From NCBI RefSeq assembly GCF_900163865.1, contig NZ_FUKU01000042.1, positions 1 through 64,000 of the forward strand: DNA of 64,000 bases, given 5' to 3'. Origin of the DNA: Sphingobacterium sp. JB170 (lineage in GTDB: Bacteria; Bacteroidota; Bacteroidia; Sphingobacteriales; Sphingobacteriaceae). Below the pieces are notes generated by a model. It saw only the letters and a list, made by a program, of their open reading frames with translations. It was not told where the DNA came from and did not search any database. Positions 46,023 through 54,386 of this stretch are shown here, one piece after another. A program made the translations under genes and the position numbers. Each line of letters opens with the position of its first letter. Position 1 is the stretch's first letter.

Positions 46023-47081
46023 ATGACGATGAAAACAATCAAAGGTCCTGCAATCTTTCTTGCGCAATTCATGGATGATCAAGCACCGTTCAACAATTTA
46101 GATAATATCTCCACATGGCTCGCCGATTTGGGGTACAAAGGTGTCCAAATACCAACCTGGGACTCGCGTTGTATCGATTTAAAAAAAGCAGCAGAAAGCA
46201 AAACGTATGCCGATGAACTCAAAGGAAGCCTACATGATAAAGGAATAGAAATCACAGAACTTTCTGTACATCTTCAAGGACAACTGGTTGCTTCGCACCC
46301 TGCATATAATACCATGTTTGACGGCTTTGCGCCGGAGGCGTTCCACAATGACCTTCAAGCGCGTACAGAATGGGCCGTCAATCAAGTTGAATTGGCAGCA
46401 AAAGCATCAGCAAACTTGGGGCTGAATACCCTCGCTGCGTTCTCTGGAGCATTGCTATGGCACACGGTGTATCCTTGGCCTCAGCGCCCGGCAGGCCTCG
46501 TTGAAACGGGCTTTAAAGAGCTAGCAAATCGCTGGAAACCACTTCTTGATATCTGCGATAGCTACGGTGTAGACGTTGCTTATGAGCTTCATCCAGGAGA
46601 AGATCTTCACGATGGTGTCACCTTCGAGCGATTTTTGGAAGCACTCGATAACCACCCTCGAGCGAATATACTTTACGACCCGAGCCATTTCGTATTGCAA
46701 CATCTAGACTACCTTCAATTCATTGATTTCTACCACGACCGTATTAAGGCTTTCCATGTTAAGGATGCTGAATTTGTTAAGAGTGGCAAATCGGGCGTAT
46801 ACGGTGGATATCAAGATTGGATTGATCGTCCAGGACGCTTCCGCTCGTTAGGTGATGGGCAGGTAGACTTTAAGGGCATCTTCACGAAGCTATCGCGTTA
46901 CGGTTTTGACCGCTGGGCGGTTATTGAATGGGAATGCTGCATCAAAGATCCTGTACAAGGAGCGAAAGAAGGCGTTGAATTTGTCAATAACCATATCATC
47001 GAGGTAACAACGAAAACTTTTGACGACTTTGCTAGCACCGGTGCCGACGATGCGTTAAATCGTGAGATCCTAGGTTTATAA
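46023..47081 (+). CDS. Sugar phosphate isomerase/epimerase-like TIM barrel
   Basis: 352 residues with no signal peptide. It has the xylose isomerase-like (AP_endonuc_2) fold: the start KGPAIFLAQFMDDQAPFNNL and WLADLGYKGVQIPTWDSR give the first strands, and likely metal ligands are the Glu in DVAYELHPGED, the Asp/His in NILYDPSHFVL, the His in IKAFHVKDAE and the Glu in WAVIEWECC. Relatives isomerise or epimerise keto-sugars and are often paired with Gfo/Idh/MocA oxidoreductases. Two such oxidoreductases lie 4-6 kb downstream on the other strand, which may be more than chance. An ATG two codons in (46029) is an alternative. Confidence 0.87.
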   Translation: MTMKTIKGPAIFLAQFMDDQAPFNNLDNISTWLADLGYKGVQIPTWDSRCIDLKKAAESKTYADELKGSLHDKGIEITELSVHLQGQLVASHPAYNTMFDGFAPEAFHNDLQARTEWAVNQVELAAKASANLGLNTLAAFSGALLWHTVYPWPQRPAGLVETGFKELANRWKPLLDICDSYGVDVAYELHPGEDLHDGVTFERFLEALDNHPRANILYDPSHFVLQHLDYLQFIDFYHDRIKAFHVKDAEFVKSGKSGVYGGYQDWIDRPGRFRSLGDGQVDFKGIFTKLSRYGFDRWAVIEWECCIKDPVQGAKEGVEFVNNHIIEVTTKTFDDFASTGADDALNREILGL

Positions 47082-47406
47082 GAAGTAGCATAAACAAATT
47101 CGTCACTTATGCGAACTTGGATGTACACTACTATCGGCTGCAAGCGTCATACTTATACTGTCCATCTGGCTTCTCAGGATAAAAACTAAAAAAATTCGAA
47201 GGGACCGACGAGTACACGAATGGAGCGAAATTTAGACTTTAACTGGATGTATGCACTTTCAATAAAGCTTGAAACCCAGTCCATCAGCGATGATTGGGGA
47301 GGTTACAATCCTGCCTTCAGCAAGGAAAAAGCAAATTTTCAAAAAGTATCGGCTTTCTTTTGTTGAGAGAGAGTCAATGCTTTTTAAAAATTAAACTAAA
47401 AAAGTC
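47082..47406. other. Gap without a convincing gene
   Basis: The plus strand has two short open frames, 26 codons from 47109 and 49 codons from 47221 (MERNLDFNWMYALSIKLETQ...). The second looks protein-like but matches nothing I know and has no ribosome-binding context. It may be a remnant. Confidence 0.3.
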
Positions 47407-47447
47407 GCTATCGAACCGATAAAAATTATCGGCTCGATAGCAACTTT
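47401..47447. terminator. Strong bidirectional intrinsic terminator
   Basis: A 16-bp stem, GCTATCGAACCGATAA (47407-47422) against 47426-47441 with one mismatch, and a 3-base loop, flanked by A-rich sequence on the left and T-rich on the right. It sits downstream of the isomerase gene (plus) and the YceI gene (minus). Confidence 0.85.
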
Positions 47448-47469
47448 CGTATAAATTAAACCTTATTGG

Positions 47470-48147
47470 TTACTTTTTTGTACCAATTACGTTCACCCCA
47501 ACCTCAATATCTTTACTGATACCCCATTCTGCAGGATCTGCCGCTGTAGCACCAAATTTAATACCCCAAGCTGTACGATCGACGATGAATTTACCATCAA
47601 CGGTAACCTTATCATCTTCGAGAGCAACTTTCGCTGGAAACGAAACGTTTAGCGTGCTATCCAATAGGGTCAAGTTACCACTCACTGTTTTATTCGAACC
47701 CGCAACCGCACCTTCTGCCGCTGCTCCGCTTAAATCCGTTACGCTGGTAATTTTGAAGTCCGCGTTAGGATGCTGCTCAACAGCAAAGAAATCTCCTGTT
47801 TTCAAATGATTTTCAAGATCAGAAGCTTCTTTATCAGCTTCCGTAACAGATGCTGTATCTACCGATATCGAAGACATATCGATAACGAATTCACCAGCGA
47901 CGATGTTACCGTCAGCAACCGAAAATTCACCCGAAGACAATGAAATAACTCCCCATCTAGGTGCAAATCCACCTTTATGTGTTGCTTTCCATGAAACAGA
48001 AGAAGTACCTAAATCTACCGCGAAAACATCACCTTGGTGTTCCGCAACTTCTTGCTTTTCGCTAACATTTGTATTCGTTGAATTACCGCCACATGAGGCG
48101 AAAATGATGGCTGCTGCAGCCACAATAGATAAACCGATTTTTTTCAT
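47470..48147 (-). CDS. YceI-family lipoprotein
   Basis: 225 residues. Lipoprotein signal AAAAIIFASCGGNS (Cys19) and a short linker, then a lipocalin-like YceI barrel with VSWKATHKGGFAPRWGVISL, GEFVIDMSSISV, DLENHLKTGDFF and FIVDRTAWGIKFGAT. The family binds isoprenoid-like lipids or is made under acid or base stress; the physiological role in Bacteroidota is unknown. Only a -7-like box (TACTTTTG on the minus strand, 48193-48200) is visible as promoter evidence. Single gene, with a strong terminator behind it. Confidence 0.92.
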   Translation of the reverse strand: MKKIGLSIVAAAAIIFASCGGNSTNTNVSEKQEVAEHQGDVFAVDLGTSSVSWKATHKGGFAPRWGVISLSSGEFSVADGNIVAGEFVIDMSSISVDTASVTEADKEASDLENHLKTGDFFAVEQHPNADFKITSVTDLSGAAAEGAVAGSNKTVSGNLTLLDSTLNVSFPAKVALEDDKVTVDGKFIVDRTAWGIKFGATAADPAEWGISKDIEVGVNVIGTKK

Positions 48148-48335
48148 TTGTTAAATATATATTCTTTAATCTATTAATTCAATTTGTTAATTCAAAAGTA
48201 TACAACATTTTTAAAATTCGAGATATCATATGTTAAGAAAACAAAAAATATATGTCTCGTCCCGATTACCCTGCAGTGAATCAATGCCGCGTCCCCTACG
48301 ATTGTCCAGCCTTAGCCTTGTTTACGGGGAAGCAC

Positions 48336-49571
48336 CTAGGTTAAAACATCTAGCGAAACCTTTATAATTTCCACCGCTTGGTCAATTTCTCCCTTCGAAA
48401 TGACAAGTGGTGGGGCAAATCGTATTTTATCCCCGTGTGTGGGTTTGGCCAGCAAGCCATTTCGCATAAGCGCTAAGCATAATGTATAAGCTGCCTGTGG
48501 ATCCTTATGTTTAATAACGATCGCATTTAACAATCCCTTCCCGCGGATCGTCTCCACAGCAGGGTGATGGATCGCACGGAGCTTTTCTCGAAAATATTCA
48601 CCGAGCTCCTGTGCTCTTTTATCTAACTTTTCCTCTTCCAGGACTGCTAAGGCTGCGATAGCAACTGCACATGCTAGCGGGTTCCCCCCATAGGTAGAGC
48701 CGTGTTCTCCTGGACCAATGCTTAACATCACCCGGTCATCTGCAAGTACGGCAGAAATTGGAAGCACGCCGCCGCTCAAAGCTTTACCGAGAATTAAAAT
48801 ATCGGGACGCACCCCTTCGTGGTCACAGGCTAGCATTCGTCCCGTTCTACAGAGCCCTGTTTGCACTTCATCAGCAATAAATAAAACGCTATGTGCATTG
48901 CATAAAGCGTAGGCTTCCCTCAAATAGCCATCATCAGGCACGAGTACGCCGGCTTCTCCTTGAATTGGCTCTACCAAAAAGCCGACTACGGCAGAATCCT
49001 GTAATGCATCTTTCAACGCGCTAAGGTCATTATAGGGAATGGTTATATACCCCTGGACGAAAGGACCGAAACCGTTTTTTGCGGCTGGGTCTGTGCTAAA
49101 CGACACCACGTTAATCGTCCTTCCATGGAAGTTGCCCTCTACGGTAATAATTTTTGCTGTGTTGCTAGGAACGCCCTTGACCTTGTATCCCCACTTACGG
49201 GCTAACTTCAAAGCCGTCTCAACCGCTTCGACTCCCGTATTCATAGGTAACACCTTCTCGTATCCAAAATACTTCGTGATATACTGGGTATACGAAGCCA
49301 TCTTATCACTATGAAATGCGCGCGAGGTCAAGGTCAACTGCTGGGCCTGTTCGATCAAAGCTGAAATAATACGTGGATGGCAATGCCCTTGGTTAACAGC
49401 AGAATACCCCGAAAGAAAATCAAAAAACCGCTTCCCTTCCACATCCCAAACGAGGGAACCTTTCCCTTTGGACAGCACAACGGGTAACGGGTGGTAATTA
49501 TGCGCTCCATATAATTCTTCGGTTTGAATATATAATGCTGTTTTTTCCGATATACTATTATTAATTGCCAT
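48336..49571 (-). CDS. rocD: Ornithine aminotransferase (ornithine-oxo-acid transaminase)
   Basis: 411 residues from the ATG at 49571; earlier codons up to 49682 are open but out of character. Class III PLP aminotransferase marks: [90 protein letters not shown], and the PLP lysine in [17 protein letters not shown]. The Y-E-type recognition region [18 protein letters not shown] near the N-terminus is characteristic of ornithine transaminases. It converts ornithine and 2-oxoglutarate to glutamate semialdehyde and glutamate. Single gene in the cytoplasm. Confidence 0.95.
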   Translation of the reverse strand: MAINNSISEKTALYIQTEELYGAHNYHPLPVVLSKGKGSLVWDVEGKRFFDFLSGYSAVNQGHCHPRIISALIEQAQQLTLTSRAFHSDKMASYTQYITKYFGYEKVLPMNTGVEAVETALKLARKWGYKVKGVPSNTAKIITVEGNFHGRTINVVSFSTDPAAKNGFGPFVQGYITIPYNDLSALKDALQDSAVVGFLVEPIQGEAGVLVPDDGYLREAYALCNAHSVLFIADEVQTGLCRTGRMLACDHEGVRPDILILGKALSGGVLPISAVLADDRVMLSIGPGEHGSTYGGNPLACAVAIAALAVLEEEKLDKRAQELGEYFREKLRAIHHPAVETIRGKGLLNAIVIKHKDPQAAYTLCLALMRNGLLAKPTHGDKIRFAPPLVISKGEIDQAVEIIKVSLDVLT

Positions 49572-49738
49572 AATTAGATCTTTTGGAATGTTCAAACTAA
49601 CGGCAGCAAGATAATGAAAAATACAGAAATTAAAAGCCCAAGCGGCTATTTTAGAGCTTAAACAACGAAACTCAAAATTCAATGCTAGGAAGATTGAATC
49701 GTATTACTTACCTTAGAATAGAACTAATATAAATCCTT

Positions 49739-50185
49739 ATGCCAGTAAAAAAAATCACATTATTTATGTTGACATTAATAGTTACCGTTGGTTTACCCTC
49801 CGCTCATGGGCAAGACAAAAGCGTTACCGAAGTCGAGGAAGCAGTAAACAATCTTGTAAAAGCAATGTTGCACCCCTCGGAGCCGGCCCTTAAAAATTTA
49901 TCCATCGAACAATTGACCTACGGACATTCTAGCGGGAAAGTGGAAAGTCAACAAGAATTTATCGGCACCTTGGTATCGGGCACTTCAGTATTTGAACAGA
50001 TCGAAATTGAGAATCAAACCGTTCAAGTAATAGAGAATACAGCAATCGTGCGTCATACCCTACTCGCAAAAACAAACGACCCTGGAAATGGGCCGGCGAG
50101 TATCAAATTAGGCATTGCCCTTACCTGGATAAAGACTCAAGGGACATGGAAGTTATTAAGCCGTCAAGCATTCAAGCTACCCTAG
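49739..50185 (+). CDS. Secreted NTF2-like (DUF4440) protein
   Basis: 148 residues with a signal peptide ending HGQ (about 25). The body KSVTEVEEAVNNLVKAMLHP, LTYGHSSGKVESQQEFIGTL and LGIALTWIKTQGTWKLLSRQ is a cone-shaped NTF2-like fold of the DUF4440/SnoaL-like group. It may bind or convert a small ligand in the periplasm; no substrate is suggested by the sequence. Single gene, followed by a bidirectional terminator. Confidence 0.85.
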   Translation: MPVKKITLFMLTLIVTVGLPSAHGQDKSVTEVEEAVNNLVKAMLHPSEPALKNLSIEQLTYGHSSGKVESQQEFIGTLVSGTSVFEQIEIENQTVQVIENTAIVRHTLLAKTNDPGNGPASIKLGIALTWIKTQGTWKLLSRQAFKLP

Positions 50186-50205
50186 AAAGGGTCGGCAAAA
50201 AAACT

Positions 50206-50248
50206 AAAAAAATAGCGGGATAAACTAATGTCGTATCCCGCTATTTTT
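50206..50248. terminator. Bidirectional intrinsic terminator
   Basis: AAATAGCGGGATA (50210-50222) and TATCCCGCTATTT (50234-50246), a perfect 13-bp stem with A and T flanks. It ends the DUF4440 gene (plus) and the cold-shock-domain gene (minus). Confidence 0.9.
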
Positions 50249-50267
50249 ATGAAAATTCAAACAATTG

Positions 50268-50696
50268 TTAACTTAAAATCACTTCAGAGATCTGATTTCC
50301 TTGCTTAGTACGAATAAATTTGTACTTCACATGCTGATCCAGGCGTAACACAATCCCCGCAATTTTATCGTTAAAATAAACGGTCTGTTTTGTTAGATTA
50401 TCTCGGATGAAACCATAGTGTCCCTCATTATTATAATAAGAAACTTTTCCATGGTGATATTCATCTTCGTCACTCGTTGGACGCAATAGATCCTCTTCCT
50501 TAAATTCGTATTTTTTCTCTGGAGGTGTATTTGAAATATTCCCAAATTCGTCAACATACGCAAACATTTCTTCTAATGCTTTACCTTTGTTGTTATCGGA
50601 TTTGTGAAGTTCCTTTTTTTCTTGCTTCTGTTGTCTTTTCTGTTGTTGCTTCTTAACGCGCTCTTTTTTGTTAAATGTAATTTGGCTTCTACCCAT
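50268..50696 (-). CDS. Cold-shock-domain protein with basic N-terminal extension
   Basis: 142 residues. The first 35 are Lys/Gln-rich and coiled or disordered (KKQQQKRQQKQEKKE), then an acidic linker. The C-terminal 65 residues form a cold-shock-like OB fold, with HGKVSYYNNEGHYGFIRD corresponding to RNP1 (K-G-FGFI) and VYFNDKIAG to RNP2. Likely an RNA-binding protein acting on translation or RNA structure. Ordinary CspA proteins are about 70 residues; this longer form with a basic tail is a common Bacteroidota variant. Isolated gene. Confidence 0.87.
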   Translation of the reverse strand: MGRSQITFNKKERVKKQQQKRQQKQEKKELHKSDNNKGKALEEMFAYVDEFGNISNTPPEKKYEFKEEDLLRPTSDEDEYHHGKVSYYNNEGHYGFIRDNLTKQTVYFNDKIAGIVLRLDQHVKYKFIRTKQGNQISEVILS

Positions 50697-50925
50697 TCAA
50701 TGAAATTAATTATTTTAAATTATTAGAAATGCTATATGTCTTAACACTTCGTATTTTAGAGCTTTATCGAAAGATAAAAGGCGGTGTTAAAGGTATATGT
50801 GCAAAGATACGAAATTCACCACCCATTTCCAAATTCTATCTACCCCATGAACAAGCACTTAAGCCGTTAGATAACCACCTGAGCCAGGCCGAATTAATAT
50901 CATTTAACCGAAGTGTCAGTGCCCA

Positions 50926-52209
50926 TTATACCTGGGGAAGCGTGTACCCATTATGATATTCTGCACGTAAAAATGTGTTTGCTTGCGCATCGGTAAATTG
51001 ACGTTTTTGCTTGTCCCAATACAATTTTTTACCCGTTTTGTAGGCTATATTACCCATTTGCGAGAAAATCGCGATATGGGCGCCCGCCTGAACAGGGGCA
51101 TGAAGCAGCGCGGTGTCTTTTTTATGAATTGCAGCAACAAAATTCTGCATATGCATCAATAGTCCATCATCACTGGACGGCTGCAAAGCTATGGCTTCCA
51201 TACGATCACCCTCGGGAATTACCTCCCAACCATTGCGATCTAACACGAGTGTTCCATTATTTCCAATAAAGGAGACGCCATGATTTCTGTTATACGGCCC
51301 TAAATCAATTCCATTGGCATGTTCCCACTGAATATTAAAATCATCAAATTCAAAAACTGTGGTCAACGTATCGGGCGTCTCGGCAGCGTCATCGGGATAA
51401 GCGAACTTACCTCCGGCCGCCATAACAGATTTTGGATCTGAAACTTTCATACCTAATAAGGCATAATCGAGCATATGAACACCCCAGTCGGTCATAAGTC
51501 CTCCGGCATAATCCCAGAACCAACGAAACTCGAAATGAAAACGATTTGGATTGAACGGACGTTTCTTAGCGGGGCCAAGCCATCTGTCGTAGTGTACACC
51601 AGCCGGAACGGCAGTATCAGGCTTCACCGGAATACTCTTCATCCAGCCCTGGTATGCCCAAGCTTTCACCAGTCGTACTTTGCCCAGTTTTCCCGAATGC
51701 ACAAAGTCAACCGCATCTTTGAAATGCTTTTGGCTGCGTTGCCACTGCCCGACCTGAACTATACGGTTGTACTTTGTTGTCGCAGCCACCATCGCTTCAC
51801 ATTCATGAATGGAGTTCCCTAACGGTTTCTCGACATATACATGTTTCCCTGCAGCTACCGCATCGATCATCTGTAAACAGTGCCAGTGGTCAGGCGTACC
51901 AATAATAACAGCATCGATACGCTTATTTTCCAAAAGCTCCTTGTAATCTATATATCGCTCTACTTTGATATTCTTGGCTGCAAGTTCCGCGATACGCTTA
52001 TCTAAAACATTTTCATCCACATCGCATAGCGCGATACATTCGACATTAGGCACCTTCAAGATCGCGGTTAAGTCTGCCCAGCCCATACCATTCACACCAA
52101 TTAACGCGACCCGAAGCGGTTCATTATTCATCGTTTGGGCAGAAGCTTTATAAAACATACCGCTAGCTGCAAGCACAGCGGCGCTTCGTATAAAATCTTT
52201 TCTTTTCAT
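50926..52209 (-). CDS. Exported Gfo/Idh/MocA-family oxidoreductase
   Basis: 427 residues. The N-terminus KRKDFIRSAAVLAASGMFYK resembles a Tat-type signal peptide (K-R-x-D-F-I), ending near ASAQ. The Rossmann domain begins LRVALIGVNGMGWADL, with GTPDHWHCLQMIDAVAAGKH and VYVEKPLGNSIHE carrying the catalytic Lys of EKP. The C-terminal domain shows GGLMTDWGVHMLDYALLGMK. Tat export would fit delivery with NAD(P) already bound. Family members oxidise sugar hydroxyls or act in 3-keto-glycoside routes. It lies 22 bases after a close paralogue without a signal, in one operon. Confidence 0.9.
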   Translation of the reverse strand: MKRKDFIRSAAVLAASGMFYKASAQTMNNEPLRVALIGVNGMGWADLTAILKVPNVECIALCDVDENVLDKRIAELAAKNIKVERYIDYKELLENKRIDAVIIGTPDHWHCLQMIDAVAAGKHVYVEKPLGNSIHECEAMVAATTKYNRIVQVGQWQRSQKHFKDAVDFVHSGKLGKVRLVKAWAYQGWMKSIPVKPDTAVPAGVHYDRWLGPAKKRPFNPNRFHFEFRWFWDYAGGLMTDWGVHMLDYALLGMKVSDPKSVMAAGGKFAYPDDAAETPDTLTTVFEFDDFNIQWEHANGIDLGPYNRNHGVSFIGNNGTLVLDRNGWEVIPEGDRMEAIALQPSSDDGLLMHMQNFVAAIHKKDTALLHAPVQAGAHIAIFSQMGNIAYKTGKKLYWDKQKRQFTDAQANTFLRAEYHNGYTLPQV

Positions 52210-52231
52210 GTATAAATTAGTTTTTCGTTGA

Positions 52232-53455
52232 TTAATCTTTAAAGTGCGGCAATTGATAACCGTTATGATAAGTCGCAGTCAATAATTTATTTGCTTCTTC
52301 TTGCTCAAACATATTATTTGTTGCATCCCAAATCAACTTATCCCCCGTCCGGTAAGCAATATTAGCCATCTGCGAGAGTTTAGCAATATGGGCCGCTTGC
52401 TGTATCGGCGCATGAACGTGTCGCGGGTTACCGTCACGCACGGCATTGATAAAATTTACCATGTGCCGCTCGAGTCCGTTGTCCACCTTGGGCTGCACCG
52501 GAACGCTCTGCATTCGATCTTTCTCGGCAATCACTTCCCAGCCCCCTCTATCGAGTACCAGCGTCCCCTTATCACCTATGAAAGCAATACCGTGCTCCCT
52601 TCCATAGGGGCCGTTACTTATACTCGTTGCATGCTCCCAGACAATATTAAAACCATCAAATTCATAAACAGCGGTTAATGTATCCGGGGTGTCACCAGCA
52701 TCATCTGGATAAGCGAATTTACCGCCCATCGCCATAATTGCCGTCGGTGTTGAAGCTTTCATACCCAGTAGTGCATAATCCAGCAGGTGTACACCCCAGT
52801 CAGTCATCAATCCACCCGCATATTCCCAATACCAACGAAAGTTGTAATGGAAACGGTTGGGATTAAATGGCCTCCGCGCAGCGGGTCCCTGCCATGTCAG
52901 ATAATCAACTCCCGCCGGAACCGGCCCATCGGGCATCTCAGGCACACGTTTTTTCCAACCTAGATATGCCCATGATTTTACTGTCCGTATTTTACCAAGT
53001 TTACCACTGTGAACGAACTTGACGGCGTCATTGAAATGTTTCTGACTACGTTGCCATTGTCCAACTTGTACAACGCGCTGATATTTATGTTGTGCTTGAA
53101 TAAGCAGATCACACTCCCCAATGGAATTGGCGAGAGGCTTTTCTACATACACGTCTTTACCCGCCTGCATGGCGTCTATAGCCTGCAAACAGTGCCAATG
53201 ATCGGGCGTTGCCACAATCACGACATCGATATCGGCCTCGGATAACATTTTTTTATGGTCCTTATACCATTTGGGCTTCATACCCATTTCTTCCAGTTCC
53301 TTTGATCGTTCATTAAGTACAAGGTCATCGATATCACATATGGCGACACAAGTCACATCTGGAACTTTCAAGATCGCTTGAAGGTTATTCCACCCCATTC
53401 CTTTAAGGCCGATTGCCCCCACTCGAATTGTCTTATTTAAATTATAATGCGTCAT
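52232..53455 (-). CDS. Cytoplasmic Gfo/Idh/MocA-family oxidoreductase, paralogue of the downstream gene
   Basis: 407 residues beginning directly with the Rossmann fold (IRVGAIGLKGMGWNNLQAIL) and lacking a signal peptide. It shares almost every motif with the exported neighbour: ATPDHWHCLQAIDAMQAGKD, VYVEKPLANSIGECD, VGQWQRSQKHFNDAVKFVHS, GGLMTDWGVHLLDYALLGMK. The two are a tandem duplication, probably with a shared or related sugar substrate handled on both sides of the inner membrane. First gene of the operon, 156 bases from the divergent HMA-AraC gene. Confidence 0.9.
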   Translation of the reverse strand: MTHYNLNKTIRVGAIGLKGMGWNNLQAILKVPDVTCVAICDIDDLVLNERSKELEEMGMKPKWYKDHKKMLSEADIDVVIVATPDHWHCLQAIDAMQAGKDVYVEKPLANSIGECDLLIQAQHKYQRVVQVGQWQRSQKHFNDAVKFVHSGKLGKIRTVKSWAYLGWKKRVPEMPDGPVPAGVDYLTWQGPAARRPFNPNRFHYNFRWYWEYAGGLMTDWGVHLLDYALLGMKASTPTAIMAMGGKFAYPDDAGDTPDTLTAVYEFDGFNIVWEHATSISNGPYGREHGIAFIGDKGTLVLDRGGWEVIAEKDRMQSVPVQPKVDNGLERHMVNFINAVRDGNPRHVHAPIQQAAHIAKLSQMANIAYRTGDKLIWDATNNMFEQEEANKLLTATYHNGYQLPHFKD

Positions 53456-53611
53456 TTATTTTATAAGGTTTATGCTGAAGAGCAAAAGCAATATACGAAT
53501 TTTCCCATCATCTAAGAATGATCAAAAAAATCTGGGCGATATTGTTACATTTTAGCGCTCCCCTTTTTTTCCGTACCTTTAAATGAAAACTATTACACAC
53601 AAAAGCGCCTG

Positions 53612-54169
53612 ATGAAAATCTACATAAAAAACATGGTTTGTGATCGCTGTAAAATGGCTGTGGAATCACAGCTAAAGCAGCTCGGTTTCACACCTGTAGT
53701 GGTGAAGTTGGGAGAAATAGAGATAAAAGAATCCGAGCTGGGCAGTAAAAAAGAACAACTCATAAACAACCTGTATCAATTGGGTTTCGAGCTCTTGGAG
53801 AACGACAAAAAGGCGTTCGTACAGCAAATAAAAGCACTTATTATCGAGCACATTCAACAGGATCACATCCTCCGATATAACCTTTCGGATTACCTGGCTA
53901 AGCAATCAGGAAAGAGCTACGCGTATATTAGTTCGGTATTTAAAGAGGTCGAAGGGTATACTTTAGAAAAATATTATATACGTCAACGAATTGAAAGGGT
54001 GAAGGAGCTACTCAGCTATGCGGAGCTAAACTTGAACGAAATTGCTTATAAACTCCATTACAGTAGCGTTGCCCATCTGAGCACCCAATTTAAACAAATA
54101 ACGGGCATGTCACCCACAGCCTATAAAAAACAAAACAACCATAACCGAATTCCACTCGACCGCGTGTAG
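53612..54169 (+). CDS. Fusion of a heavy-metal-associated domain with an AraC-type DNA-binding domain
   Basis: 185 residues. The first 65 form an HMA-like ferredoxin fold with C10-x-x-C13 in KNMVCDRCKMAVESQL; residues about 85-178 form an AraC helix-turn-helix pair (YLAKQSGKSYAYISSVFKEV and LNEIAYKLHYSSVAHLSTQF, then GMSPTAYKK). Binding of copper to the CxxC could change DNA binding, making this a one-component metal sensor. The copper ATPase gene follows 218 bases downstream on the same strand, the obvious target. The fusion is known in Bacteroidota but little studied. Domain calls firm; metal and target inferred. Confidence 0.87.
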   Translation: MKIYIKNMVCDRCKMAVESQLKQLGFTPVVVKLGEIEIKESELGSKKEQLINNLYQLGFELLENDKKAFVQQIKALIIEHIQQDHILRYNLSDYLAKQSGKSYAYISSVFKEVEGYTLEKYYIRQRIERVKELLSYAELNLNEIAYKLHYSSVAHLSTQFKQITGMSPTAYKKQNNHNRIPLDRV

Positions 54170-54386
54170 CCTGCCATTGCTTTAAGGCTTGTGCACGTCA
54201 TCGCCCCATCCCTCCTCTTACTCTTAAATTCTATAATTTTTTGGCGGAATAATATAATAAAAACCTACAAAACGTTTCGATATTTGTATTGTTTAGATAA
54301 CAAGATTCAATCCGATTTTCAAGCCGAGCACTGCCTATGAAAGCAAATCCTCTTGCTTGGAAAATCACCATTTAGAACACATTAGT

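Noticed and set aside
50729-50956. 75-codon plus-strand frame
   Set aside because: It runs into the exported Gfo/Idh gene on the opposite strand, its composition is not protein-like, and nothing supports translation.
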